64,000 nucleotides of DNA from Metopolophium dirhodum (lineage: Eukaryota; Arthropoda; Insecta; Hemiptera; Aphididae). Position 1 is the first letter of the stretch; each line of letters begins with the position of its first letter. The translations under genes were made by a program, and so were the position numbers. The notes under the pieces were generated by a model that worked only from the letters and a program-made list of their open reading frames with translations, made no database searches and had not been told where the DNA came from. Below are positions 1-12,138 of the stretch, in pieces. The stretch is taken from the NCBI RefSeq assembly GCF_019925205.1, contig NC_083568.1, positions 32,790,001 through 32,854,000 on the forward strand, read 5' to 3'.

Positions 1-98
1 AAAAATACTATACAATATGACGTATAAATTGTTACTGAATAATTATAGAAAGATGTATGTGCATTTTTATTTAATTGTTTCTGTTATTTCTCTTTATA

Positions 99-990
99 TT
101 ACAATGTCATTCCTCTGCTTTTTCTATTAAACCTTTGAAATATTTTTTTTGCAACTATTTGTTTAAAATTTATGCTATCAATAAATGTTGATGAATACAT
201 TTTATTTATGTTGCGGCTCTTGGAATAAAAATAAGCCTCCTCGATACTCAATAATATTGTATTAGAGGGGGACCATTCCAGTTTTTTATTCCATCTCAAT
301 AATCTCAATTGTATCATGTCGTTACAATCGCTAATAGCTGATTTTCCTTTCCATATGATAGTGATAAGGTAATATATATCTTCTGCATTTAAAAAAAAAG
401 CGCTAAACAAGTTTTTGTGCCTCAGTTGTTTTAATATTTGTAAATATATTTTCATGGGGTGTTAAAACGATTTGGTCTATTGTAATTCTATACTAATAAT
501 TACAATCTTTACATGTTGCTGATTTTGTTAAATTTAATTTCATTACAGATCTATTTAAAGTTTGTGACTTTCTACAATTATAGCATTTAATGAAGTTTAT
601 AGGTTTTAACATTTTTGATGGGATAGTTGGATTTATTTCTGGTTGTTTAAGATTCCGTTGAAAAGATATTTCAATACGTTACTTCAAAATTTTTAATTTG
701 TTGTCTTCAATTTGAATAATATTCAACATAGTCAACTCTCTCTTCAATAAATAAATAATCTGTTTTGTTAAATTTATTTCTTTTAAGGGCTCTAAAGTTT
801 CTTGCCACTTTAAAAGCAATTTAGTTCTTTCATCTTTACTCAGATCATTTCTCTTTAGGACTATGTAGAGTTCCATCAATTGTTTGGCTTGATACGTTTC
901 TGGAGTTTTGATGGAAATTGTTCCTTCATTGCTTCTTGTTATGATAATTGGCTTAGATATTTTATATAGTTGTCCAAAAATTTTTTATCT
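99..990 (-). pseudogene. decayed ORF fragments with a Cys-rich segment, unrecognised
   Basis: Two coding-like fragments lie in an EFL1 intron on the opposite strand. The upstream one (about 960 to 679) ends in KLKILK and an in-frame TAA, but the same frame stays open for 61 more codons to a TAG at 493-495. That stretch contains two CxxC pairs (CYNC and CKDC) about 25 residues apart, like a small zinc ribbon. A second ORF (455-99, 118 aa) follows in another frame and contains the string LSIEEAYFY. The internal stop and frame change suggest a broken gene or mobile-element ORF. I do not recognise the family. SIEEA-type strings occur in tRNA-splicing endonuclease subunits, but this match is too weak to use. 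Confidence 0.35.
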
Positions 991-1104
991 CTTTCTATTT
1001 CATTAGCTTGATTCCTTAGTTTGGTTATTTCTTTAAAGCATTCCAATTCTTTTTTTAAGTGTTCTTTATTTTCACTAATTACACATTTTGGTGATTTATT
1101 TTAG

Positions 1105-2360
1105 ATTCTGAGCGATGCGATGAATGTATTGATTTTACAATGATGTGGGTTTTTTTTAATTTTTTAATTTTTTTTTGTGTCTGTCATCACCTTTTAGGAC
1201 AGTAAAAATGCTTGGATTTTCTTCAACAGTAACTTTTCTGATAGGAAAGTGAATCTAGTTGGTACTTTGGGGGGTAAAAAGTAAAAATATCTCAGTAGTT
1301 TTCAAAAGCGAAATAAAAAACAAAAGAAAAATTAAGGAAAAACGAGAATTTTTACGCAAATCTGTTTTCAAGAAAATCGATTTTGGTTTTTGGTGTAACT
1401 CTAAAACAAATGACCGTAGGTACATGAAATTTTGACTGAATGTTTATATTAGCATTTTCTATACACCATAACATTTTCCATATATTTTGTCTTATTTTGA
1501 GCTGTTTACGGACATTTTCTATTTCCATTTTTTTTAGTTATTTTTCTACAAATATCGATATAATTTTTTTTGTTGGGTAAAAAAGCTTGAAAATTTAATA
1601 CAAGGCTCCTACTATCAATATTGTTACAATGACATTTGAAAAATATTAAAAATCCTTAGTCAGATTTTATTTATAAGCATTTAAGGTTCAAATATTGACA
1701 AAATACGAAAAAATCACGAAAATTAGCAAATTATTTTGAGTTGAGAATTCATAAAAATTTTCTTTTTTATCAAAGATTTGAAAATGCAATACAAGATTAT
1801 CCATAAGCTTATTTACCTTTATCAAAAAAAAAAATGTCTACAAGAAAGTCAAATTAAATTTGTATGAGCGTTTGAAATTCATATTTTTACAACATTTGAT
1901 ATTGACTCGATATCTCATGTAACGATTTTCTTATTTTGTTGTAATTAAAATACGAATGACTGTAGATACTTGAACATTTCACTGAATGTTTGTATTAGCA
2001 TTTTTATACATGATAAAATTTTGAAAATAATTTGACTTTTTTTGAGCTGTTTACGGACATTGTCAGTTCTCAATTTTTTTAGTTTTTTTTTCTATAAATA
2101 TTAATAAAATTTTATTTGTTAGGTAGAAAAGCGTGAACATTTTATGCAAGGCTCCTGATATATTGTTACAACTTACAACAGCAGTTGAAAAATATTAAAA
2201 ATACATAGGCACAATATTTTTTTATAAGCATTTAAAGTTCAAATTTTGACAAAATGTATCAAATTTAAAATGTAATAATTATTTTGTAGTTAAAAATTTA
2301 TGAAATGTTCAACTTTTGTAGCTAAGGATTGAAAATTTAACACAAGGTTCCACGTAAATA
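1105..2360. repeat. dispersed AT-rich repeat, copy A, with internal 544-bp duplication
   Basis: The copy begins at TAGATTCTGAGCGATGCGAT and closely matches copies at 13527-14395 and (start only) 25893-25960; a reverse partial copy lies at 16385-16630. Within copy A a unit is repeated: GAGCTGTTTACGGACAT occurs near 1500 and 2044, AAGGCTCCT near 1603 and 2146, and GAATG...TAGCATTTT near 1437 and 1982, giving a period of about 544 bp. No coding potential is evident. It lies in an EFL1 intron. The element class is unknown. Confidence 0.7.
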
Positions 2361-2820
2361 AGTAAATATATAAATTACTTTATTCACAATAATATCATCA
2401 AATATACTTAGTAATATAATAGGCTGACTGACCGTTTTTCTTATACAATGATATTATATCATTGAATTCAAATTTAACACCATCCATTACAGTGACCCAC
2501 TTGTAACCTACTGTACAGCAGAGCGACATCTACTTACCCACCTTTTTTACATTACTTTTGTTTTAAATTATAGTTATTATTTATTTTTAACTTATTATTT
2601 AATTCCTTATAAAGAAATTTATTGGGAATAAAAACTTTTTGTGTTTACTATTTATAGAATTGGATTCTTACGGTTTACGGTTTTATAAGTTTTTCCAAGG
2701 AACAATTTCTTATTGGCTTAAACTATTATTTGTTTTAATTAATATTGTTTATATAATGTAAATCTCAAATTCAAACTAATGAATGAATTAACATTACAAA
2801 ATTAATATTGTTTGTTATAG

Positions 2821-4840
2821 GTAATGATGCAAGAAACAGGTGAGCATGTAATTGTCACTGCAGGAGAAGTACATCTTCAAAAATGTTTAGATGACCTTCG
2901 TGAAAGGTATAAATCATTAAAAACTCTAATCAAAACTTAATATTTATAAGCTAAATAACTAAACCTAACATTTAAAATTGAATTAAGATTTTTGTTAGGT
3001 AAACTTATATTTTATCTCTCATATGTCATGTGTAAATCATGTCACTTAATTTATAAATATCAATTTTACTTATTTGAAAATATTTCTTATAGGTTGTAAA
3101 GATTATAAATTTAAAAAATAATATAGAAAAAAAATAATAGACTTACATAAATCCAAATATATGTGTTTATTGTGATTTTTAAGTACTAATAAGTAATAAC
3201 AAAATATTTATATTAATCGCTTTTCATTTTTTCGTAAGGTACGCTAAAATTGATGTAGTTGCTTCAGCTCCAATAGTGCCTTTTCGAGAGACTGTTGTGG
3301 TTCCGCCTAAAGTAGACATGGCTCATGAAATTGTTGAAAACCAGAATCAAGTAATTATTATCATAATTAAACAGTTGAACCTTTGAAAATGATGTAATAA
3401 ACAGATTATTAATTATATAATAAAATGTTTATTAAATAAAAAAAATAATAAATGTTAAGTTTCTTGTTTGAATAATAATTAATTAGTAATTAACAAATAT
3501 CTTTTGTACATGCATAGAAAAATGAAATTGAAGAAAATCCAACCGGTCTTTTGAATGTTTATACGTCAAATCATCTATGTTGTATTAAGATTCGAGCGGA
3601 ACCTTTACCAATAGCTGTTACAAATCTTCTAGAGAAATCAACAGACATTTTAAGAGCTTTGTCAGAACAAAAAACTGAAAATATTTCAGACGCATTAGAA
3701 CGTTTGACAATTGAGGATAGTGTTTCTAAAAATATTAGAATCGCTATCGATACATTTCGGTCTCAATTACAAGAAGCGCTTGGAAACAGCATGGACGTGT
3801 CTCAAATTTGGGCGTTTGGACCTAGAAAATGTGGCCCCAATATCTTATTGAATAAAATACCTAGTAAATTCCTATTAAATGTTCATTATAAAATTGTTTC
3901 AATGAGTATGTATGTTTAATATAAATAATAATTTATTTCAGATTACACAAGGTCAGTATGGAATCCAAAAGACAATGTGAACGATTTGACAAAGTATGAA
4001 AATAGTTTTATGAATGGTTTTCAAATAGCAACTTTAGCTGGTCCTCTATGTGAAGAACCAATGACGGGTGTGTGTTTTGTAGTCGAAGATTGGACAGTCG
4101 ATGTTTCACAACAGATCTCGTGGTGAATAATTTATTTCTTAATTTTATTAGTTTAAACAGTTCTAAAATTGGATATTGATTAAAAAATAGTGATCCTTAT
4201 GGGCCTATGTCTGGGCAAATCATGTCAGCTGTGAAAGACGGATGTCGGAAAGCTTTCCAAGCTCAACCACAAAGACTTATGGCTGCAATGTATTCATGTT
4301 CTATTCAAGCCAACGCCGAAATTCTAGGTAAATTTTTAATTTTTAATTTAAACAGATTTTATCAATTTTAATGACATATTGTCGTTTAGGTAAAATGTAT
4401 GCAGTTTTGGGAAGACGTCATGGCCGAGTTATTAGTTCTGATATGACGCATGGTTCAGCATCCACTTTTAATATAACTGCTTTGTTACCGGTTATCGAAA
4501 GCTTTTCCTTTTCTGCAGAAATACGCAAACAGACATCTGGTTTGGCTAGTCCACAACTAGTTTTTAGTCATTGGGAGGTAATAAATATTAAAATAATGAA
4601 TGATAAAAGAACTATTTGTATGAATTATTTTAAATATTTTTTTCACAATAGGTAATTGATATTGATCCATTTTGGGTACCAAACACTGATGAAGAATTGG
4701 AACTGTTTGGGGAAAAAGCGGATTCTGGTAATCGAGCTTTAAATTACATGAATGCCGTACGTAGGCGCAAAGGCTTATCAGTAGAAGAGAAAATTGTAGA
4801 ATTTGGTGAAAAACAACGTACTCTATCAAAAAATAAATAA
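2821..4840 (+). CDS. EFL1: EFL1, elongation factor-like GTPase 1, C-terminal part (5' exons outside window)
   Basis: EFL1 (yeast Ria1/Efl1) is a cytoplasmic EF-2-like GTPase that, with SBDS, releases eIF6 from pre-60S ribosomal subunits. Seven exons can be read: 2821-2906, 3239-3350, 3518-3863, 3942-4122, 4191-4327, 4390-4577 and 4652-4840, all with GT/AG borders and matching phases. The translation shows domain III text QETGEHVIVTAGEVHLQKC, domain IV text FGPRKCGPNILLNK, and domain V text ILGKMYAVLGRRHGRV followed by SGLASPQLVFSHWEVIDIDP, all diagnostic of EFL1 rather than eEF2. About 410 residues are present of a protein usually near 1,100, so the GTPase domain lies upstream of the window. 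The preceding intron is at least 2.8 kb and holds a repeat. AATAAA overlaps the stop region, and INTS12 ends only 90 bp away on the other strand. Confidence 0.95.
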
Positions 4841-4929
4841 ATAATTTTATTTATTAAAATTATGTCTTTCAAAGAATTAATGTATAGTATTCTTTTTTTT
4901 CTTTAAATATAATATTGATTGTTATGTTT

Positions 4930-6027
4930 TTATTTCTTTTTCTCAGATTTTTTAGCAGCTTTCTTTTTCATCATTTGAACTCTCTTTTCCATTACAGACA
5001 TCATAGTACTTGAAGTGGGCGGGTAATGTTTAGGACTACTGTTGGCAGAAGACGATTTAGCTTTACTAGAACTTGATTTGGCTGAAAAAGAGAAATCACT
5101 TATAATAATGTTATCGTTTATAACTCACAAACATTTATGCAATTTACCTTGTGAGCTTTTACTACTGGACTTAGATCCTTCAGCCTTAGAAGCATTTTTA
5201 GAAGAGCTTTTCTTGCTTTCCTTTCCCGATGAACGTGAATCCTTTAAATATAATAATAAAAATTGAAATCATACAAAAACAAGTAATTACAAAATATATG
5301 ACCTATTATACTCACAGTTTTCTGAGAGTCTTTTTGTCTACAATTGATACAGTACCAAACAATTCGGGGATCATTCAGGTTTATGTCTATTATTGGCGGG
5401 TTATGACAGTTCTGATGATACATGGAATGACATTCCAAACATTCTACCAGACTGTTTCCCATCAGAACATAACTCTCTCTAAAAAAACAAAATGGAAATA
5501 AATCAAATTTTTACAGTTTCAAAGTTTTAATGATAATTGTTTTTACATACTTGCAAGTACAACAGGAATATGCTTCTACCTTTTCTATTTCTGATTCAGA
5601 ATCTGAGTCAATATTTATGACAGGATCAGATTTGGCCTGCTCCAATGTAATTGTGGGTGGTGGGGAAGAGCGCACTTCTATGATGGATTTGGATGTTGCT
5701 GCTATCGGACTGGACGAGGAACTCGAACTGCTAGACGTGTCGTCTAACTAGAAGGTTTTTAAATGTATATTATGCAGTTAATATAATATCACGAAGATGA
5801 TTATGACTTACGTCTATTTGTTCAATACCCAGATCTTTTGATAGCAGAGCAGTAGGAACGGGTAATTTTTTGGCAGCGTTTGAGGGCCGCCGACTGCTAC
5901 CGTACAACTCCTGTATAGAGTCTTCGAAATGTTTTAGTAAACTTTTAATGGAATTTGAGTCCTTGGTGCGACGAACAATTTTTAAACCGGTCTTCATGAA
6001 CGGTTCAAGTTCTACAGTTGCCTCCAT
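4930..6027 (-). CDS. INTS12: INTS12, Integrator complex subunit 12 (PHD finger)
   Basis: This is a subunit of the nuclear Integrator complex, which processes snRNA 3' ends and attenuates RNA polymerase II transcription. Five exons on the minus strand are 6027-5812, 5747-5551, 5478-5316, 5241-5148 and 5081-4930, giving about 273 aa. The N-terminus carries the conserved INTS12 helix region (FMKTGLKIVRRTKDSNSIKS), which in the family contacts the Integrator core. A Ser-rich linker follows, then a C4HC3 PHD finger spanning the exon 2/3 junction: CCTC, ECLEC, HQNC and WYCINC. The tail is Ser/Lys-rich and ends in MEKRVQMMKKKAAKKSEKKK. It is shorter than vertebrate INTS12 (about 460 aa), as in other insects. 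It is convergent with EFL1. Confidence 0.93.
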
Positions 6028-9000
6028 GATGCTTGATGGGTGATTAACAATTTATATGTGAAAACAAACCTGAAAGGTTTTAAGGATATATTATATTAAT
6101 ACACAGGTAGTGTCCATAATAAATTGCAAGTCTATAAGTATTTCATAAATTGTAATTTGTTTTTAATATTTATACTTGTTATCAGTCCTCCTGTACACTT
6201 ATATCAAAATAAAATGTGTTAAAAAACGTACAAGGTCTTTGGAAAAATAAACTACTTTCAATTTTAACGGTTCTGTATGAGCCATGACAAAATGTATTTT
6301 AAATTTATTTTGTCATGTTATTTGTGTCTGTAATCTGTACGACTATTAATTGTTCAATGGCATGAGTGTATACTGTATGACGCTCCCACCCAGGGCCGGA
6401 TCGGTATGTATCAGCTCATCTAGATTCTCACTTCTGAGCGGGCCATTTACATATTCTCTGACCGAAAATGACGTCTAAATTTGTTAGGTACAAGCTTATA
6501 ATAGAATAGGTGGCTAAAACCGCATTTTAAACATGAATATAATATTATTAGCCACCCACACGGTCACACTCACACGATCGGCCCACTGAGATTTTCTCGG
6601 TAGATCGCCTAACCAATCCGTCCAATTAAGATATACTAATGCCGGCTTGCATAAACGATCGATAAGTAAAAAGCAGTATAAACTATAAGTAAATTATCTA
6701 AATTCGTGGATACTCCTCGGCCAAGAGAACGTTATTTTATGGTGTAACTGCTAAACTGCACACCAATTTTGAGTTCAAAACTTCAGACAATTTTTTCCCT
6801 GACCTATTTATGAGTTATAACATTATGTTACTTGTTAGGCATAATATACATTTTAATGAAACTGATTAATTATTACCTAATTTATATTTGGCCGTTAGGT
6901 ATTTATATATGTTTTAAATTCAATTGCAATGTTACATTGTTGCTGTGAAAAATAAAAACTACACGCAGAAGGCAGAATGTTGTAGTTCATAATATTCATG
7001 AAACTATCATTTGTAACAATTTTATATATTTTTATCATGACTACGTTGCGACAAGACCATCAATATATTCATAATAATACATAAATATTTGACCGTCGTC
7101 GGGGTTCGGTATAAAATACGAAATTCAGCAATTTTATTTCATCATGTTTAGGTACAATAATATTGTCATTAATGACGGCATTAAAAATATTCAGGCCCTA
7201 AACCATATTATCTTTGCAGTTTACACCTCCCATCCTCAGTCTCACAATAATTAATTATAATTTTATCGAGACCCCTTCCCTTATAGCAGACCGCCCTAGG
7301 GCCTAGGTCCACCCCTGTTTAGGTATCTACCAGAGATTGTGTTTTGCGCAGTTCTCTGTATATACTATAATAACTAATTTCGGTGTTTTAACATTATTTA
7401 ACGGTGCATTGATTTTCATGAACCGTACTGCGCTTTCAAGAATCAAGGTAGGTATCAAAAACATTAATATTTAAAATAGCTCTTATACACATCACGACGG
7501 GTCAGCTCATTTATTCATAATACATTAATACCCCTAAGTTTTAATAATTTATATGTTTAACCGGAGAGCTGGACTTACCCCGGTGGAGAAACTCGTAGGT
7601 ATCTTTAGTGGCCTATCTACGACCCCGTTTGATCGTAATTTAAAAATAATATTATTTTATATAGGTACAATAGTCTTTAATAGTATTATATTATATAATA
7701 TCCAACGTCTATGATTCATTGGCATAAACTATCGGTCGTTTTCCACTTTCTTTAAAAAAGTTACTAACCTAGAGAATAATCAATTATTGTTTACCAGTGA
7801 TATTTTTAAGGCTCGATATATGGATTTCCCTCTCTTGGGACATGGTTTATCTTAATTCCTTTTAAAATTTGAGGACGCCACATCCGTATGTGTTGTTTCT
7901 GTTTTACTTTTACATTAAGTATTGCAGAATATTTGCGATGTTCGTTTTTTCAATATTTAAATTTTCAAGCGAGATGTGTGAGCATTTTTTGTGACATAGG
8001 TAGTAGGTACCTTATACTCATCAGTGGCGTGGCGAACTCCATTCAGAGGCGGCTTGATCATGCATTTTGTGATCCATTGAACCGCCAAAAAGTTTGGTGG
8101 GTGTCATTTTAATAGGTAGGTTACTTGGTCTTGGTAATTAGTGTCCGGCATAACCGTTATAGATAATATAAAAATGGCTAATTCATTATTATTTATTAGC
8201 AACAAATAGATACAAATATACAATCGCATACATTAACAACAATCAACTTATGAAGTTATAAACAGCTTTATGACAAACATATAGTCACATAATGTATGAG
8301 ACAATATGTGACATTATTTTTTTATTAGAAAATCACAATCAATTGTATACTTGAATTGTATTATAATAATATCGTTATTACCGAACTACTGCAGTCTATT
8401 GTAAAATTGGCTGAAATGTAGTCAGTTACACTGAATTCAACAACTGATGTGCCAAAGCTCGATCAATTTGCTTTTGTGTATAAGTGTACTGTAGACGAAT
8501 GTGAGGTTTTTTTTAATTTGAAAAATTCGTCTTTTTCTAAAACGAGTTTTAATTTTCAATGTCCATTATTTAACTCTAAAACTTGTGATATTTTACTTTT
8601 TTTATTTGAATAATTGAGTTTAGTAATCAAAATATTGAAGATTGCTTAGCTTAAAGGTGTAGATAATTTTTATTATATAATCTTTGTGTATAATTTAGTG
8701 TTAATCAAATAATAAAAATTTTAAATAATAAAAAAAAAATCAATAAAAATGTAATGGTAGTACCGTTTTATAATAGTATAATATACCTAGCTACACAAAA
8801 TTCAGTGAATACTTAACGTCGAGCGTGTTATACAAAACAATAATAAATACATGGATAAATATATATTTACAACAGTCTCATACAATGATACATAGTTTTT
8901 ACTTTTTTAGACAAAAGTCTCAAATAATGATACATAATTTTTAGACAGCAGTCTCATAATATAATAATACTTTTTTTTTCAGACTCATATAATAATACAT

Positions 9001-9524
9001 AATTTCCAATGAATTGTAATAATAATATAAACCTAGCGCCCGCCGTCCGGTCGAATAAACATAAATAATTGGTCGACTCATAGGATAGTTGAACTGCACA
9101 TTTCGTTTTACACGGCGCTATCGTACCAGAGTCCGTAAATATAATAAATCTAATACAAATTTTGTACAAGTACAATTGGGACAAGTTGACATTGCATACG
9201 CGCGAATGCGTATTGACAACGAAGATTTCACTAATAAATCGAAACACTGATTGCAGCCGGGACAGGAACACGAGGTGTTTACACTACTGTCCCCGAGGTA
9301 CATTATAAAACACGCTGATTTACAAAAACAAGATAACTATGGTAATTTTGGTGGCACGGTACACGAAGTACGCGTGCAGCGGAAAACGGCGTACACCAAC
9401 GGGCGCAAACGCGGGAGCAAAAAACATCGGACGGACGGCGGTTGAACAATATTACAAACTTTAAGGGCGGGTGGCGGACGGTGGCGGTGGGGGAGAGGTA
9501 GAAAACTTGGTGAACATAATATTA
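6028..9524. other. intergenic, no gene recognised
   Basis: The sequence is AT-rich with only short ORFs lacking splice support or recognisable motifs. It has no clear long repeat matching elsewhere in the window. GC content rises from about 9030 toward the repeat-protein ORF, so part of 9030-9524 may be its 3' UTR. The short Cys-rich minus-strand ORF near 9118-9303 is probably chance. Confidence 0.5.
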
Positions 9525-10325
9525 TTACTCTACGTCTACGAAGGTTTGACAGAAGCAAACCCTGCGTGCCATGTTCGCCAACGACTTCCAAACGAATCGT
9601 TTGGTCCTCTTCCAGGCAGACCTGCGCCGATCGACAGATCGTGCTGCCGGGTATTCCGCAGGTACCGGTGGGACAGTTGTCTTCACGCTGTCGCACACTG
9701 CAGGTGATTGGATTCGCAGTTCGGGAGACGACCGGAAACGTTCGCTCCGCCGTATCGGTCGCTGCTGCAGGACATCCGCCGTGACCCTGCGATCCACGGC
9801 TAGATCCAGCGCGTCAATCAACGAGGTCGTATTGGATGTCACGCGAAAAGGTGGCTCCGACGGTGGTCCAATCACAAGCTGCACGTCCTGCAGGTATACG
9901 GCTGAGTTCATTATCAATTCCGGCGAACACCGGGTACTACAACTGTTCTCTGCAGCGTGTCCGCGGTGCTGCAGTAGCGGTGACCCGACCGCGGCCGTGA
10001 TCTCGAGGTTCGCTGCCAAATCTTGAACGTCAACTATGGTTTCCCCGAGTGCGTCCGTACTGGATGTCACGCGAAAAGGTGCCTCCGACGATGGCCTGGT
10101 CACAAGCGCGTCCTGCAGGTATACGGGTGAGTTAATACTCAATTCCGGCGAAGACCGGGTACTACAACTGTTCTCTGCAGCGTGTCCGCGGTGCTGCAGT
10201 AGCGGTGACCCGACCGCGGCCACGATCTTGAGGTTTACTGCCAAATCTAGGACGTCAACTATGGATCGTTCCTCGTTATTGGCATACAACTTTTTGGTTT
10301 GTTCAGTTCCTACTGTGGCGTCCAT
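9525..10325 (-). CDS. uncharacterised protein with three ~75-residue internal repeats and a hydrophobic N-terminus
   Basis: The ORF has 266 codons from the first ATG, but the same frame is open upstream to 10430. There a TAG|GAG could be a splice acceptor, because the open stretch encodes TVIKCLALVLFIVFCSPFVY, a strong signal peptide or membrane anchor, and has no Met of its own. The true start is therefore probably in an unseen upstream exon. From the 10325 Met, repeat 1 is about residues 22-96 and repeat 2 about 97-168, both holding AAVGSPLLQHRGHAAENSC and a PFRVTS motif. Repeat 3 (about 169-235) is degenerate, keeping LIDALDLAVDRRVTADVL and SSPELRIQSP. The C-terminus is basic (RRRSAWKRTKRFVWKS). 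The region is GC-rich against AT-rich flanks. No known family is recognised; a secreted or membrane lineage-specific protein is possible. Expression is unproven. Confidence 0.5.
   Translation of the reverse strand: MDATVGTEQTKKLYANNEERSIVDVLDLAVNLKIVAAVGSPLLQHRGHAAENSCSTRSSPELSINSPVYLQDALVTRPSSEAPFRVTSSTDALGETIVDVQDLAANLEITAAVGSPLLQHRGHAAENSCSTRCSPELIMNSAVYLQDVQLVIGPPSEPPFRVTSNTTSLIDALDLAVDRRVTADVLQQRPIRRSERFRSSPELRIQSPAVCDSVKTTVPPVPAEYPAARSVDRRRSAWKRTKRFVWKSLANMARRVCFCQTFVDVE
9810..10264. repeat. tandem 225-bp coding repeat (two near-identical units)
   Basis: The word CCTGCAGGTATACGG recurs at 9887 and 10112, and the following ~140 bp (through GGTGACCCGACCGCGGCC) are almost identical. The period of 225 bp is a multiple of three and preserves the minus-strand frame. 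A third, diverged unit precedes them at lower coordinates and is seen best in protein. Confidence 0.9.
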
Positions 10326-11360
10326 ATCTGCAGCAGTATATACGACGTGATAAACGAACGGCGAACAGAAAACTATGAACAGGACAAGAGCTAAACACTT
10401 AATGACGGTTTTCGAACAATTGTTTGTCTCCTACATTAAATAATTTATAGTTACTAAGGTAGTAGTGTTATATTGTGGCTAGTATATAATTATCTTGTAG
10501 CCAGCTAGTAAGTAGCAAATAGTTTAAATTAAATCATATTATATACTTTAAAAATAATTTTTATGGATGAAACCTACGAATGTTCTTAAGGCGGTTGAAA
10601 GTGGGTCGTTTTTTCGTGCATTTAGACCAATAAGCAAAAGAAAAAAAAACACACTTCTAGAAGTCCAATTTTCATTTTGAAAAAATGTTTGGATTTGTTT
10701 ACTCCTTGTCTGTGTTATGTAGGAAATTAATTTTTAATTTTATGTTTTTTAGTAACAATAAAGTAAAAGTGAATTTTGGAAAAAAAAGAAAATTAATTTG
10801 GTACTATATTAATTAAACAATAGAAAAAATCGAAAATCCATTTCCTACATAACCTAGAAAACAGAATAATGAATTTAAATGTGTTTTCAAAATTAAAATC
10901 GGGCTTTTGGTACTGGGTGAATTTTTCTTCCGCTTTTTGGGACTTTGATAGCCACATAGGAGTTCAAACATTTTCAATTGCAAAATATAGTGACGTGTGA
11001 CTGCGCGTAGGTACGCTATACCGATTTCCGAGAATCTTAGCCGCGACTATTATACGGGCGATAAGAAATCAATTACATAATATTATCACAGAATAGATTA
11101 AATCAGAAGGGACACTTTAAATGTAAACAAAAACGTGGCGGCCATGTTGGCGTTGGCTACTTTATCAATTTAGTGTTATCAGGTAAACAACTGGTATCAT
11201 AATTCATATTTTTCTTTTTTTTTTTCATTAAAAAACTTAGCAAGAGCATTTGTTACACGTTTTTTATTTATAGTGCGTACTGCCTTTTAACTGTGCTCTT
11301 GTGGTCTGTGCCTTTGTCAAAAATATTGTACATTTTGTTATATATCTTCATATTATAACA

Positions 11361-12138
11361 ATGTCGAGCCGAAAGAGTGGGTATTCATTTAAATGTATTG
11401 TGAAATCGTGCGGAGAACTTAAAATTCAAAAAGAAAGTGTTAGTTTTTTTTCTTTTCCCAAAGATCCTGCTCGGTAAGTATTTTATATTATAACTTATAA
11501 TGATGTTAATTATCAAACTATTCGATGGTACTTGTTTAGTAAACTATGTAGTGCACCTACAATATGTAACAAGAACCAAGTCAATTGTGTTTTTTAGTAT
11601 AAATAAACCATTTTTTATTACACTTTTAGATGTAAAATTTGGTTAGAGCGATGTCAACTGCCAGCTGACATTCTACAACAAAAAAATACTAAATTATGTG
11701 GAAAAAATTTTGAAAAAAATATGTTTTTAAATTTTTTGGAGAACAGGTTAAAACCAGATGCTATACCTACACTATTTCCAGGTACGTAAGAACTAATATG
11801 ACATTTAGCAGCAGTAATTTTCTAATCGCCTTTTATTTTTTATTTATATTCAGATGAAAGAGATGGTTGTGATGTAAGTACATCTTTGGAGTTATCATCT
11901 AGTGACAAAGTTGGAATCTGTACCTTTATTAGCAGTTGGTAAAGGAATAGCTTCTAATTTAAATGAATTTTTATGTAATGTACCCTTTAAGCACCCATGT
12001 TCAAATTTTGATTATGTTTATTTAATTAAGCTATTTGTAAGATTTAGAATATTTTCTTCTGTTAAATTTTTAAATAGAGAGTTAGTATCAGAACGTCAAT
12101 TTAAAAATAGAAAACTGACAATACTAAAACATTTATAA
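11361..12138 (+). pseudogene. THAP-domain transposase remnant with altered zinc ligand
   Basis: Exons read 11361-11473, 11630-11781 and 11854-11873 or beyond. The N-terminus is a THAP zinc-finger: C12 and C17 (CIVKSC), W42, C61 in LCGKNFEKN, then AIPTLF matching the AVPTIF motif that ends the domain. The fourth ligand should be His in C-x2-H but is Asn64 (AAT instead of CAT), so the finger may be non-functional. After GCDVSTSLELSS the frame closes at a TAA. The overlapping frame 11902-12138 encodes KLFVRFRIFSSVKFLNRELV, which resembles the C-terminal helix of THAP transposases. The RNase H-like catalytic core expected between them is absent, consistent with an internal deletion. Confidence 0.7.

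Noticed and set aside
9118..9696. Cys-rich minus-strand ORFs (CSCPGCNQC..., CPTGTCGIPGS...)
   Set aside because: They overlap or follow the repeat-protein gene in other frames in GC-rich DNA. No consistent motif or splice support.
10715..10853. inverted pair GTTATGTAGGAAAT / ATTTCCTACATAAC
   Set aside because: Short arms 110 bp apart inside the outer transposon. Could be a subterminal repeat, but not supported as a separate feature.
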